Below, piece after piece: positions 24,005 through 32,592 of a stretch of 46,977 nucleotides of DNA. The notes under the pieces are model-generated. The model was not told where the DNA came from. It did no database searches and saw only the letters and a program-made list of their open reading frames with translations. This stretch comes from M55B132 sp964508895 (lineage in GTDB: Bacteria > Bacteroidota > Bacteroidia > Bacteroidales > B18-G4): NCBI GenBank assembly GCA_964508895.1, contig CAZDWF010000012.1:1-46977 (forward strand), given 5' to 3'. Every line of letters starts with the position of its first letter. Positions within the stretch are counted from its first letter, which is position 1. The position numbers and the translations under genes were made by a program.

Positions 24005-26575
24005 ATGCCAACAGATAGATCGTTATTTACAAAAGTACTGGATTCTCTTAATACAGGAGAAGAAGGGAGTTATGGATATTTTACTTCTGACGAAGGAATA
24101 CAGTTGGCACATCAAGCAAAGCAATCAAGATCTCTTGAAAACATAGCATCTGTACAAAAAAACACCTCAAAACAACTGAGAGAAATTTTGGAGAAATTAT
24201 TTAGTGTAGATGATTTTCGTAATCAAATTAATAACGTATCACACAAATTTATTGCAGATCACTTTTCGAATTCTATGTATCAACTCACAGGAGATATTAT
24301 TGAAAATCAATTAGAAATTTCTCAACGTCTTTACGATCAAAGAGAAAGAATTTTTGGGAAGGAAATAATACAACGAGAGGATATCTCAATAGCGAGTATT
24401 TCTCATAGAGAAAAAACAGCCCAATACATAGTTGGTGAAATAATAAATACTCTTGATGAAGTAGCACAAAAAGTAAGTGCTGCAATAGAAAGAGCTGCTA
24501 CTGAGATAACGAATACGATAAAGGATGTTTGCGTCAGCAGTAATGATGCGGCTCTAGCAAAACATATGGCGGGAGAAGAGTTGTCAGTAGCAGATTCTAA
24601 TATAATCAAAATTATTTTTGGTGAAAATGGAATAGCTTATGTGAGCACACTAGGAGATGCCGAAGCTCTCTTGCATATTATTAATTTCACTAATAAAACA
24701 GAAAATGAGTTTGTTGAAAGATTGAAAGAAATTGCCTTTGAGAGAATTTTGGAAATTGGAAACATTGAGCATTTTGTCTTTTTATTAAGTCAAACAGAAG
24801 ATGAAGAAAAAAAACAAAAATTGAAAGCGATATTGCAAGAATTATCATTTGCTTTTGATAAAGAGGGACAATATCATGATTCACCAGATGATGTTTTTGA
24901 TGCAAGACTTCTTTTGAAGTCGTATGGAGTATTAAATGATGACGAGATATTAAAAGTAGAAAAAGAACAAGAATGGAGAATATACTGTAATGCAATAATT
25001 AAGCTTTTAGAGGAAGAAATGGGGGAATTTGAAAAATTTCTTCAACAAAAGCTTGAAAATGTTTTTGATAAAACGAATTCAGTAACTTCTAAGGTTAGAG
25101 AATATATTTTATTAGAACTATCTAAAAAAATTGAGATTCCAGAGTCTTACAAAATTCAAATGATTCAATCTTGCGATGAAGTTAAGGATTTTCAAAAGAA
25201 GCAGTTTGAATATGAAGAGTATTTTAAAAAGTTTGATGATCTTTTGGAAAAAGTCCGATTGCTTTCAGAAAAACAAAAATTAAATTTTGAGAAAGATGTT
25301 GAAAATTTTCAGCAGAGACTAGAAAAGATGGGAGAACTAATTAATAAAATGGAAAAGCCTCAGAACTCTAGAGATATGACTAGAAGATTAGGCAGTATGA
25401 TTGATAGTTATAACAATTTAAAACAAAGTACTACAAATGGTTTGACGAATGTTAATCTGGATAAATCATTAACATATACGTCTAATTTTTTCTTTAAAAA
25501 CATAAAAGAACTCATCATAAAAATTGAAGAACAAAAACAAAGTTGTCATGAGGAATATAAAAAAAGAAAAATAGAATTGTTTCAGTTTGGGGATCAGCAT
25601 TTTGCAGATTTTTCTTTTAAAAGAGTTTTTTTTCATCACGACGCAAGTCGTTCTTATTATCAAAATGCAATATGTTCAAGGAAAGATTCATTAGAAAAGG
25701 TCAGTTCTCTTTGTGAGAAAATAAAAAGAAATTTAATTAAAGATGTTGATATAGATACATTTGTTGAGTTTAGAGCAGGAGAGAAGAGCTATGATTGTAA
25801 ATATGCTTATGACAAGGATTATGTATATTCTGAAGATAAGAGGATAGGGGAATCAGGAGGAACTCCTTTGGTTTATGTAGAGAACAAAGCTTCTTCTTTC
25901 TTGAAGAACGGAAAACATGTTTTTTTATGTGATGAAGTTGTTAAAAATGCTGATCCAGATACATTTGAACTTATAAAAGATTCATCTTTTCAAAAAGATA
26001 AGAATAATCTTTATTTTAGTGGGGAGGTTCTCAAAGGGGGAGATCCTAATTCTTTTGAATTGTGTGAAGGTGAATACGATTATTCGCAATATATTAAAGA
26101 TAAAAGTAATGTATACTTCATTGCTAGACTTCTTGGTACTCGTGCTAAAAATGAATCATTATGTCCAATTCTAATGAGAAGAGATCAAGAAAACCTTTAT
26201 AAAGTGGACGAAGCTGATCCTGAAAGTTTTAATTCAGTAGGGTTTTATTATGGGAAAGACAAAAAAAATGTTTTTTATATGGGAGCCATTTTAAAAGAAG
26301 CAGATCCAAAAACATTTGGAATTTGCACAAATGTTGAAGGATTTGAGGCTTATTTTCCTAGAACAGGGGTGCGTGAAGACATTGAACGTTGGGAACGAAC
26401 AATAAAGGGGTATGAGGGGAACAAACATTTTCAAGATAGTTTTAGGCAATATTTAAGAGGTTTTATTGAAGAAAGTACAAAACTAAATAGCGGCTGGAGA
26501 TATATTCTTTTTAAAGACAAAAAATATATATTTGCGGGACGTACTATAATAGGCAGAAAAAAGAAATTGTTTTGA
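24005..26575 (+). CDS. large cytosolic coiled-coil protein with C-terminal DKNYY repeats
   Basis: An 856-aa protein without signal peptide or membrane segment. Residues ~1-590 are predicted by eye to be mostly helical, with long charged heptad-like stretches (QRLEKMGELINKMEK, EEQKQSCHEEYKKRKIE, KLLEEEMGEFEKFLQQKLENV). Residues ~599-790 contain about five DKNYY-type repeats: YAYDKDYVYSEDKRI, NADPDTFELI, QKDKNNLYFSGEVLKGGDPNSFEL, GKDKKNVFYMGAILKEADPKTFGI. DKNYY domains have no known function and are usually extracytoplasmic. No enzyme motif is visible. The gene stands alone, AT-rich, in the accessory stretch after the putative attR. An intracellular stress or defence role is possible but unsupported. 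Confidence 0.75.
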   Translation: MPTDRSLFTKVLDSLNTGEEGSYGYFTSDEGIQLAHQAKQSRSLENIASVQKNTSKQLREILEKLFSVDDFRNQINNVSHKFIADHFSNSMYQLTGDIIENQLEISQRLYDQRERIFGKEIIQREDISIASISHREKTAQYIVGEIINTLDEVAQKVSAAIERAATEITNTIKDVCVSSNDAALAKHMAGEELSVADSNIIKIIFGENGIAYVSTLGDAEALLHIINFTNKTENEFVERLKEIAFERILEIGNIEHFVFLLSQTEDEEKKQKLKAILQELSFAFDKEGQYHDSPDDVFDARLLLKSYGVLNDDEILKVEKEQEWRIYCNAIIKLLEEEMGEFEKFLQQKLENVFDKTNSVTSKVREYILLELSKKIEIPESYKIQMIQSCDEVKDFQKKQFEYEEYFKKFDDLLEKVRLLSEKQKLNFEKDVENFQQRLEKMGELINKMEKPQNSRDMTRRLGSMIDSYNNLKQSTTNGLTNVNLDKSLTYTSNFFFKNIKELIIKIEEQKQSCHEEYKKRKIELFQFGDQHFADFSFKRVFFHHDASRSYYQNAICSRKDSLEKVSSLCEKIKRNLIKDVDIDTFVEFRAGEKSYDCKYAYDKDYVYSEDKRIGESGGTPLVYVENKASSFLKNGKHVFLCDEVVKNADPDTFELIKDSSFQKDKNNLYFSGEVLKGGDPNSFELCEGEYDYSQYIKDKSNVYFIARLLGTRAKNESLCPILMRRDQENLYKVDEADPESFNSVGFYYGKDKKNVFYMGAILKEADPKTFGICTNVEGFEAYFPRTGVREDIERWERTIKGYEGNKHFQDSFRQYLRGFIEESTKLNSGWRYILFKDKKYIFAGRTIIGRKKKLF

Positions 26576-27072
26576 AGGAAACATAAGTCATGATCGAAAT
26601 GGTTCACAGATGTGGGTAAAACTGACTCCAACTCTTTAGCCGGTATTCTATTTCCATTTATTTTAGAGTATTTCCTTCCTGTTTTTTTCTGTTATTTACA
26701 TGTTCACTACTTTACACTATTTTCTTACTTAATACCCGTTATTTCATGTTAGTTTAACGGGAATCTATATCAGATCATATTACTTTGATGACAAACAGTG
26801 ACTGAATAGAGAAAAGGAAAACTGGGGTTGTTATTTGTATTTCTGCTTCTGGTGGAGATGAAGCCCCAATCTATATTATTTTATTACTCTTTATTATGTA
26901 AGCCATTGATTATCAACCACTACCAACTTTTACTATTTTAACATCCTTTCACCCTGGGTGACTTGCCATATATTGACTTTGCCATTGAGATTCATTATCT
27001 TTATTAAACTATACAGATATTCTTGATACCGCTTCTCTGCCAGCTATTCCATCTACTCAACGGATAACCTTA
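26576..27072. other. 497-bp intergenic stretch with no recognised element
   Basis: AT-rich sequence with frequent T-runs. I found no tRNA, no strong hairpin with T-run, no TAnnTTTG box placed for the next gene, and no heptamer array. It contains a few imperfect TTAC/TATT runs only. Confidence 0.4.
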
Positions 27073-30000
27073 ATGAACAAAGCCATGAAAAAATCTTACG
27101 TTGTCATTATTCTTTTGTTATTCTTCCAGATTTCAGCATTATCACAACCCTGCCTGCCGGATGGTATTACCTTTTCAACTCAGGATGAAATTGATAATTT
27201 CCAAACCAATTATCCAAACTGTACCGAGATTCAGGGTGATGTTGCGATTCAGGGTAATAATATCACAAACTTAAATGGATTGAATGTAGTAATTTCCATC
27301 GGGGGATATCTTACTATATCAGGCAACGATGCCTTAACCAGTTTATCAGGCTTAGAGGGTTTGACTTCCGTTGGAAACAGTCTTTATATAAGTTATCTTG
27401 ATACCCTGAGTAGTTTATCGGGTTTAGAGGGTTTGACTTCCATAGGGAAAAGCCTGATAATTTTCTATAATCATGACCTGAACAGTTTATCGGGACTAAA
27501 TAATTTAAGTTCCATCGGTAATAACCTTCATATTACAGGTAACTATTCCCTTGCCAGTTTATCAGGACTGGACAATTTAATTTCCATCGGGGGAAACTTT
27601 GAAATTCTTAACCATAATGTTCTGGCAAGTTTATCTGGTCTGGATAATTTGACTACTATTGGGGGAGGCTTTGTAATTAGTGGTAACGATGCCATGACAA
27701 GTTTAACAGGAGTTGACAATTTAACTTCCATCAGGGGAAATCTTAGTATAGGGAGTAACGACGCCCTGACAAGTCTGACAGGACTTGACAATATAGATGC
27801 AAGCTCAATCTTTAATTTATCTATAACTTATAATAGTTCCCTTTCTACATGTGAGGTGCAAAGCATTTGCGATTATTTAGCCAGCCCTAATGGAACAGTT
27901 AATATTCATCATAATGAAAGCGGTTGTGATAATCCTCCAGAGGTAGCAAATGCCTGTGGATTTACTCTTCCTTGTCTTCCTTACGGACCTTATTATTTTT
28001 TTGCCCAAGCAGACATTGACAATTTCCAATCCAATTATCCAGGTTGTACGCAATTAGAAGGAAATGTTTACATATCCGGTAATGATATCGTTAATTTATA
28101 TGGATTAAATGTAGTAATCTCCATCGGGGGAAATCTTAGAATTAATGACAACGATGTCCTAAGCAGTTTAGCAGGTTTAGAAGGTTTGACTTCTATCGGG
28201 GGATACCTTGAAATTGGAGATTATTTGGAAGGTGGTAATCCAGCCCTGACAAGTTTAACTGGATTAAACAATCTGGATGCCATCGGGGGAGGCATTAATA
28301 TTGAATACAATCAGGGTCTCATAAGTTTGACAGGATTGGACAATCTGGATTATATTGAGCAAAGCCTTTATATTGAAAATAATCTGAGTCTTACAAGCTT
28401 AACAGGATTGGACAATTTGGATTCTATTGGTGTATCTCTTTCTATTAAGGACAACCTTTCTCTATCAAGTTTATCAGGACTTGAAAACGTGAATCTAATC
28501 GGCGGGAGCCTTAGTGTTTTTGAAAACGATGCCCTAATAAGTTTAACAGGATTGGACAATCTAACTTCCATTGGGGGAAACCTTCAAATTAGGTACAACG
28601 TTAATCTAACAAGTTATTCAGGATTGGACAACCTGGAATCTATCGGGGGATATCTTTGGATACTTCACAACAATTCCCTGACAAGTTTATCGGGACTGGA
28701 CAATTTAAATTCCATCGGGGGATATCTTAATATATCAGGCAACGATGCTCTGGCCAGTATTACTGAATTGGATAATCTAACTTCCATCGGGGGATACCTT
28801 TATATTAATGGCAATGATGCCCTGACCAATTTAACTGGATTGAACAATCTGGATTCTATAGTAGGAGATCTTGAAATTGCTGACAACTATTCCCTAACAA
28901 GTTTAACAGGATTGGACAATCTAACTTCCATCGGGGGAAATCTTAGTATAGGGAGTAACGATGCCCTGACAAGTCTGACAGGACTGGACAATATAGATGC
29001 AAGCTCAATTTTTAATTTATCTATAACTTATAATAGTTCCCTTTCTACATGTGAGGTGCAAAGCATTTGCGATTATTTAGCCAGTCCTAACGGAACAGTT
29101 AATATTCATCATAATGAAAGCGGTTGCAATAATCCTCCAGAGGTAGCAAATGCCTGTGGATTTACCCTTCCTTGCCTTCCTTACGGACCTTATTATTTTC
29201 TTGCCCAAGCAGACATTGACAATTTCCAATCCAATTATCCAGGTTGTACACAATTAGAAGGAAGTGTATACATATCCGGCGATGATATCATTAACTTAAA
29301 TGGATTAAATGTAGTAATTTCCATAGGGGGAAGTCTTGAAATCTATGATAATGTATCCCTGACAACTTTTGTGGGACTGGATAATTTAACTTCCATCGGT
29401 GAAAATCTTGAGATTGAAAACAACGGAATACTGACAAGTTTGACGGGGCTGGAAGATCTAGATTCTATTAGTGGAAATCTTGAAATTGATAACAACGGAC
29501 TCCTAACAAGTTTGACGGGACTGGAAAATTTAGATTCTATTGGTGGAAATCTTGAGATTAAATATAACATTTCTCTATCAAGTTTATCAGGACTTGAAAA
29601 CGTGAATCTCATCAGTGGAGGCATTAAAATCTTTGAAAACGATACCCTTCCAAGTTTATTAGGACTTGACAATTTAACTTCCATCAAAGGAGGGATTTAT
29701 ATTTGGAACAACGCTGCGCTAACAAGTTTAGCAGGATTGAACAATCTGGATTCCATCAGGGGAACCCTTTATCTAGAGAACAATCAGGAACTAACAAGTT
29801 TAACAGGATTGGACAATTTGGATTCAATTGGAGGTGATCTTGATATTTTTAGGAACTATTCCCTGACAAGTTTATCGGGACTTGATAATTTAATTTCCAT
29901 TGATGGAAGCCTTACTATTTATAGCAATGAAGCCCTGGCCAGTTTAACTTGTCTGGATAATCTGACAACTATTGGGAAAAGCATTTTAATTAGTGGTAAC

Positions 30001-30531
30001 ACTGCTCTAACAAGTTTATCAGGATTGTACAATTTAACCTCCATCGGGGGAATCCTTAATATTGTAAGTAATGATGTCCTGACAAGTTTATCAGGATTAG
30101 ATAATATAGATGCAAATACTATCACATACTTAAAAATATACGACAACTCTTATCTGTCAACCTGTGAAGTGCAAAGTATTTGTGATTATTTAATCAGTCC
30201 AAACGGAACTATTGAAATTCATTCAAATGCAAATGGTTGCAATAGTCAAGCAGAAGTAGAAGCAGCATGTGGGGTTGAGGTTGAGGAGATAAATGAGGAG
30301 TCTGAATTTATAATCTATCCTAACCCAGCACTTGACTTTGTGTATATCAATTTAGAAAATTCGAATGATGCAAATGTGAAGGTTCTGAATATCCAAGGGC
30401 AAATACTAATTGAAAGGAAGTTAGCTGGAAAAAATGATATGTTGAATATTAAAAACTTAGATTCAGGTTTATACTTTGTTGTTATCTCAGATAAGAATCA
30501 GCAATCAATTCAAAAGATAATTAAAAGATAA
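27073..30531 (+). CDS. T9SS-secreted leucine-rich-repeat-like surface protein
   Basis: An 1152-aa protein with a signal peptide after MNKAMKKSYVVIILLLFFQ. The body is more than 30 repeats of about 24 residues of the form LTSLTGLDNLTSIGGNLSI, a right-handed solenoid like receptor L-domains/LRR proteins. Three modules of ~400 residues each open with CLPxG..F, IDNFQ(S/T)NYPxC(T) and NLNGLNVVISIGG. Each closes with CEVQSICDYLASPNG, a Cys-rich cap. The C-terminal ~80 residues (FIIYPNPALDFVYINL...SGLYFVVISD...IQKIIKR) are a T9SS type A sorting domain. It is likely a cell-surface adhesin or binding protein. DNA near 27721-28140 and 28921-29340 is almost identical. Confidence 0.88.
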   Translation: MNKAMKKSYVVIILLLFFQISALSQPCLPDGITFSTQDEIDNFQTNYPNCTEIQGDVAIQGNNITNLNGLNVVISIGGYLTISGNDALTSLSGLEGLTSVGNSLYISYLDTLSSLSGLEGLTSIGKSLIIFYNHDLNSLSGLNNLSSIGNNLHITGNYSLASLSGLDNLISIGGNFEILNHNVLASLSGLDNLTTIGGGFVISGNDAMTSLTGVDNLTSIRGNLSIGSNDALTSLTGLDNIDASSIFNLSITYNSSLSTCEVQSICDYLASPNGTVNIHHNESGCDNPPEVANACGFTLPCLPYGPYYFFAQADIDNFQSNYPGCTQLEGNVYISGNDIVNLYGLNVVISIGGNLRINDNDVLSSLAGLEGLTSIGGYLEIGDYLEGGNPALTSLTGLNNLDAIGGGINIEYNQGLISLTGLDNLDYIEQSLYIENNLSLTSLTGLDNLDSIGVSLSIKDNLSLSSLSGLENVNLIGGSLSVFENDALISLTGLDNLTSIGGNLQIRYNVNLTSYSGLDNLESIGGYLWILHNNSLTSLSGLDNLNSIGGYLNISGNDALASITELDNLTSIGGYLYINGNDALTNLTGLNNLDSIVGDLEIADNYSLTSLTGLDNLTSIGGNLSIGSNDALTSLTGLDNIDASSIFNLSITYNSSLSTCEVQSICDYLASPNGTVNIHHNESGCNNPPEVANACGFTLPCLPYGPYYFLAQADIDNFQSNYPGCTQLEGSVYISGDDIINLNGLNVVISIGGSLEIYDNVSLTTFVGLDNLTSIGENLEIENNGILTSLTGLEDLDSISGNLEIDNNGLLTSLTGLENLDSIGGNLEIKYNISLSSLSGLENVNLISGGIKIFENDTLPSLLGLDNLTSIKGGIYIWNNAALTSLAGLNNLDSIRGTLYLENNQELTSLTGLDNLDSIGGDLDIFRNYSLTSLSGLDNLISIDGSLTIYSNEALASLTCLDNLTTIGKSILISGNTALTSLSGLYNLTSIGGILNIVSNDVLTSLSGLDNIDANTITYLKIYDNSYLSTCEVQSICDYLISPNGTIEIHSNANGCNSQAEVEAACGVEVEEINEESEFIIYPNPALDFVYINLENSNDANVKVLNIQGQILIERKLAGKNDMLNIKNLDSGLYFVVISDKNQQSIQKIIKR
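27721..28140 (+). repeat. intragenic direct repeat, copy 1 (period 1200 bp)
   Basis: The sequence from TAACTTCCATC through the Cys cap and the start of the next module recurs 1200 bp downstream with few, mostly synonymous, changes. It covers the end of module 1 and the head of module 2. Confidence 0.85.
28921..29340 (+). repeat. intragenic direct repeat, copy 2 (period 1200 bp)
   Basis: Partner of 27721-28140. Identity is highest between about 28930 and 29270 and decays after that. The period is exactly 400 codons, so the frame is kept. Confidence 0.85.
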
Positions 30532-30767
30532 GACATTATATTGCATTGGGTAATACACATGTAAAATTCGACAGATAATCATCTTCGGGAAGGTTTTTGT
30601 GTTTCTGTATTATAAAAGGGACATTAGTCTCTTTACACATTGAGTAATTTCACGTAGTGTATGAAAAGTCTAATTCCTGATTGAGTCTTTATTAACAGGG
30701 AAGGCCTTAAGGGATGTTTTAAGAAACTCAAAGAATAGGGTCTTACGTGTTTACAGTCGTTATTCGA

Positions 30768-31754
30768 TTAATCAGGCGGATGCTCAATAAACAATCCTGC
30801 AGACTTTTGCCTGATAATACAACCGTCTTCTGAGATTACTGTGATTTTTCCCGAATGTGCATTACCCGGAGCCCACTCATGTTGCTGCAGCTCCTTGATC
30901 TCCATATCGAATATTTGTGTGGTACCTGGTCCTACCCTGACAACAGGGGGAGGATTTAATTCCGTTTTATCACTGGCACCTGCACCATTCTTGTATGTGT
31001 ATAAAGTTACATACACGCTAAAGGTATCAGGAGGGGGTACAGCAGGTACGATCACTTCAAATTGCGAAACTACGGTTCCCGGTGGCAGGTTATGATCACA
31101 TGTGGCTATCAGCACTTTTTTCTTTAAGGTAAAATATTGATTGCTTGGCATAAAGATGGTCTTAGTCACTTCATTATCCCCTTCGTTACTTTCTTTCACT
31201 GAATTGGCAGTATCCAGTTTTAATTCCTGTTTAAACATTCCACAGGGCAAAGTAAAAGGGCCAAACCATGCAGTATCTATACCTTGTGCTGGTAATAATG
31301 ATCCAGGAATTGAACTTTGGTAAACCACCTGAGAGGGATCATCAACATATCCGGCGGAATTTCCTGCAATAATCAAACGCTTAACATATATCTTTTCACC
31401 AATGATATACGGTGTAGCAACAGCCACAGATGCATCATTCTGATATCTGTGTGATACCCAGATAGAATCTACATTGTTAGGCAAAACGGTTACACTATCG
31501 TTTAACCCCATTCCATTTATATACAGAATGGTATCCGGGCTAATTTCCACGAGCATACCGGTTTGCGGATTGAGCCTCCAGAACTTTTTTTCACCTATCC
31601 ATTTTAGGTTGGGTTCAATAACTACAGGAGTAGGAGGAGGACTACTAGTGTCTTTCTTACAGGAGCTTGTATATATAATAGACAAACTAAAAATTATTAC
31701 GAGTATAAATATTAATTGAATTGAATTGATTTTGAAAAGCTTCGTGGGTTTCAT
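30768..31754 (-). CDS. lipoprotein with CARDB-like domain
   Basis: The start is the ATG at 31754, giving 328 aa; the frame is open 17 codons further, but that part overlaps the promoter. The signal runs to IIYTSSC (Cys32) followed by KKDTSS, a lipoprotein lipobox. Residues about 130-220 (TAWFGPFTLPCGMFKQELKLDTANSVKESNEGDNEVTK) have the shape of a CARDB adhesion-like beta domain with its typical D-x-x-x-x-V-x-E-x-x-E-x-(N/D)-N turn. A second Pro-rich beta domain follows. Probably a surface- or periplasm-anchored binding protein of unknown ligand. It has its own promoter. Confidence 0.78.
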   Translation of the reverse strand: MKPTKLFKINSIQLIFILVIIFSLSIIYTSSCKKDTSSPPPTPVVIEPNLKWIGEKKFWRLNPQTGMLVEISPDTILYINGMGLNDSVTVLPNNVDSIWVSHRYQNDASVAVATPYIIGEKIYVKRLIIAGNSAGYVDDPSQVVYQSSIPGSLLPAQGIDTAWFGPFTLPCGMFKQELKLDTANSVKESNEGDNEVTKTIFMPSNQYFTLKKKVLIATCDHNLPPGTVVSQFEVIVPAVPPPDTFSVYVTLYTYKNGAGASDKTELNPPPVVRVGPGTTQIFDMEIKELQQHEWAPGNAHSGKITVISEDGCIIRQKSAGLFIEHPPD

Positions 31755-31781
31755 GATTAATAATTTTGATAGTATTGATAA

Positions 31782-31812
31782 CAAATATAAAGCATTTGCA
31801 AACAAAAGTCAA
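31782..31812 (-). promoter_or_regulatory. promoter of the CARDB-like lipoprotein (TTG-N20-TATATTTG)
   Basis: Minus-strand TATATTTG (31789-31782) and TTG (31812-31810), spacing 20. The ATG at 31754 follows 27 bases after the -7 box, which decides the start codon. Confidence 0.7.
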
Positions 31813-31890
31813 TTGGTAAATGACTGAAATTATGATCGTTGAGTCGATTTTATAAAAGATTATTTGAAGAATAGAGAAGCATAAGTTCTT

Positions 31891-32490
31891 CTATTCCCCC
31901 CACAAGCACCCCAACGTACTCATAAACTCGTCACTCATCTCAGGAGTAAGATCTTCCTGCACAAAGCCTTCCTGGGTATAAACACGAATGGTTTCTATGG
32001 GTTTACTTTTAAGCAAAACCATCTGGTCTTCTTTTGCATAGTCGCCACCAAACTTTAATACGAATTGATTCTGGCAGTTTGTGTTAATATCGTTTTCCAT
32101 GGTGCTTGTAGTGCCATCACGAAAACGGACGATAATGGTATGGTCATCATTGATGCATTTTCCGGAGCCAACGGCCTGCATGGTGACTTTTACTCCATAT
32201 CCTGTTGCTTCACAGAATATGCCGAAACCTGTTTTTCCTTCATCGTACGAAACAACCAGTTTCTTTTTGGAGAAATACTTTTTAGCACCGGTCATTTTAT
32301 CTTCTTCAATAGTGATATATTTCAGGCAGTTTGCATCTGTAGCCAATTCAATATTTTCTTCCGGTGCAAATTTCCAGGTTCTGTCGTCATAGAGATATAC
32401 CTTTTTGCCATCTTTGGTTGTGGCTTCGATCTGAGCCTGGGTGTTGAAGAGGAATGTCAGGCTGATAAATAGCAGTAATAATTTTTTCAT
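31891..32490 (-). CDS. exported hypothetical protein
   Basis: A 199-aa protein from ATG 32490, where MKKLLLLFISLTFLFNTQAQ is a clean signal peptide; the frame extends ten codons upstream without good reason. The first mature segment, EATTKDGKKVYLYDDRTWKF, is a short module often seen at the start of Bacteroidota periplasmic proteins (a KDG-K-V-L-L-x-D-G-T-W pattern). The rest is beta-rich with Cys in CLKYITIEED, GKCINDD and NCQNQF, possibly forming disulfides, plus a final LGCLWGE. I do not recognise a function. It is divergent from the T9SS gene at 32593. Confidence 0.72.
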   Translation of the reverse strand: MKKLLLLFISLTFLFNTQAQIEATTKDGKKVYLYDDRTWKFAPEENIELATDANCLKYITIEEDKMTGAKKYFSKKKLVVSYDEGKTGFGIFCEATGYGVKVTMQAVGSGKCINDDHTIIVRFRDGTTSTMENDINTNCQNQFVLKFGGDYAKEDQMVLLKSKPIETIRVYTQEGFVQEDLTPEMSDEFMSTLGCLWGE

Positions 32491-32592
32491 AGTTGTCAGT
32501 ATAGAGGTTGTGAATATCAAAAATAGGAATATTTTGAAGTTTGTACAACTGTAAAGTACTGAAAGAATTTCTTATATTTATGGAAATTAATT

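Noticed and set aside
27543..30146. Several minus-strand frames of 67-114 aa inside the leucine-rich gene
   Set aside because: They are antisense shadows of the regular 24-residue repeats and repeat among themselves accordingly.
27073..30531. CRISPR-like reading of the repetitive DNA
   Set aside because: The repeats are in frame, about 72 bp, degenerate at synonymous positions and encode a solenoid protein. No spacer-like unique segments or cas genes occur in the window.
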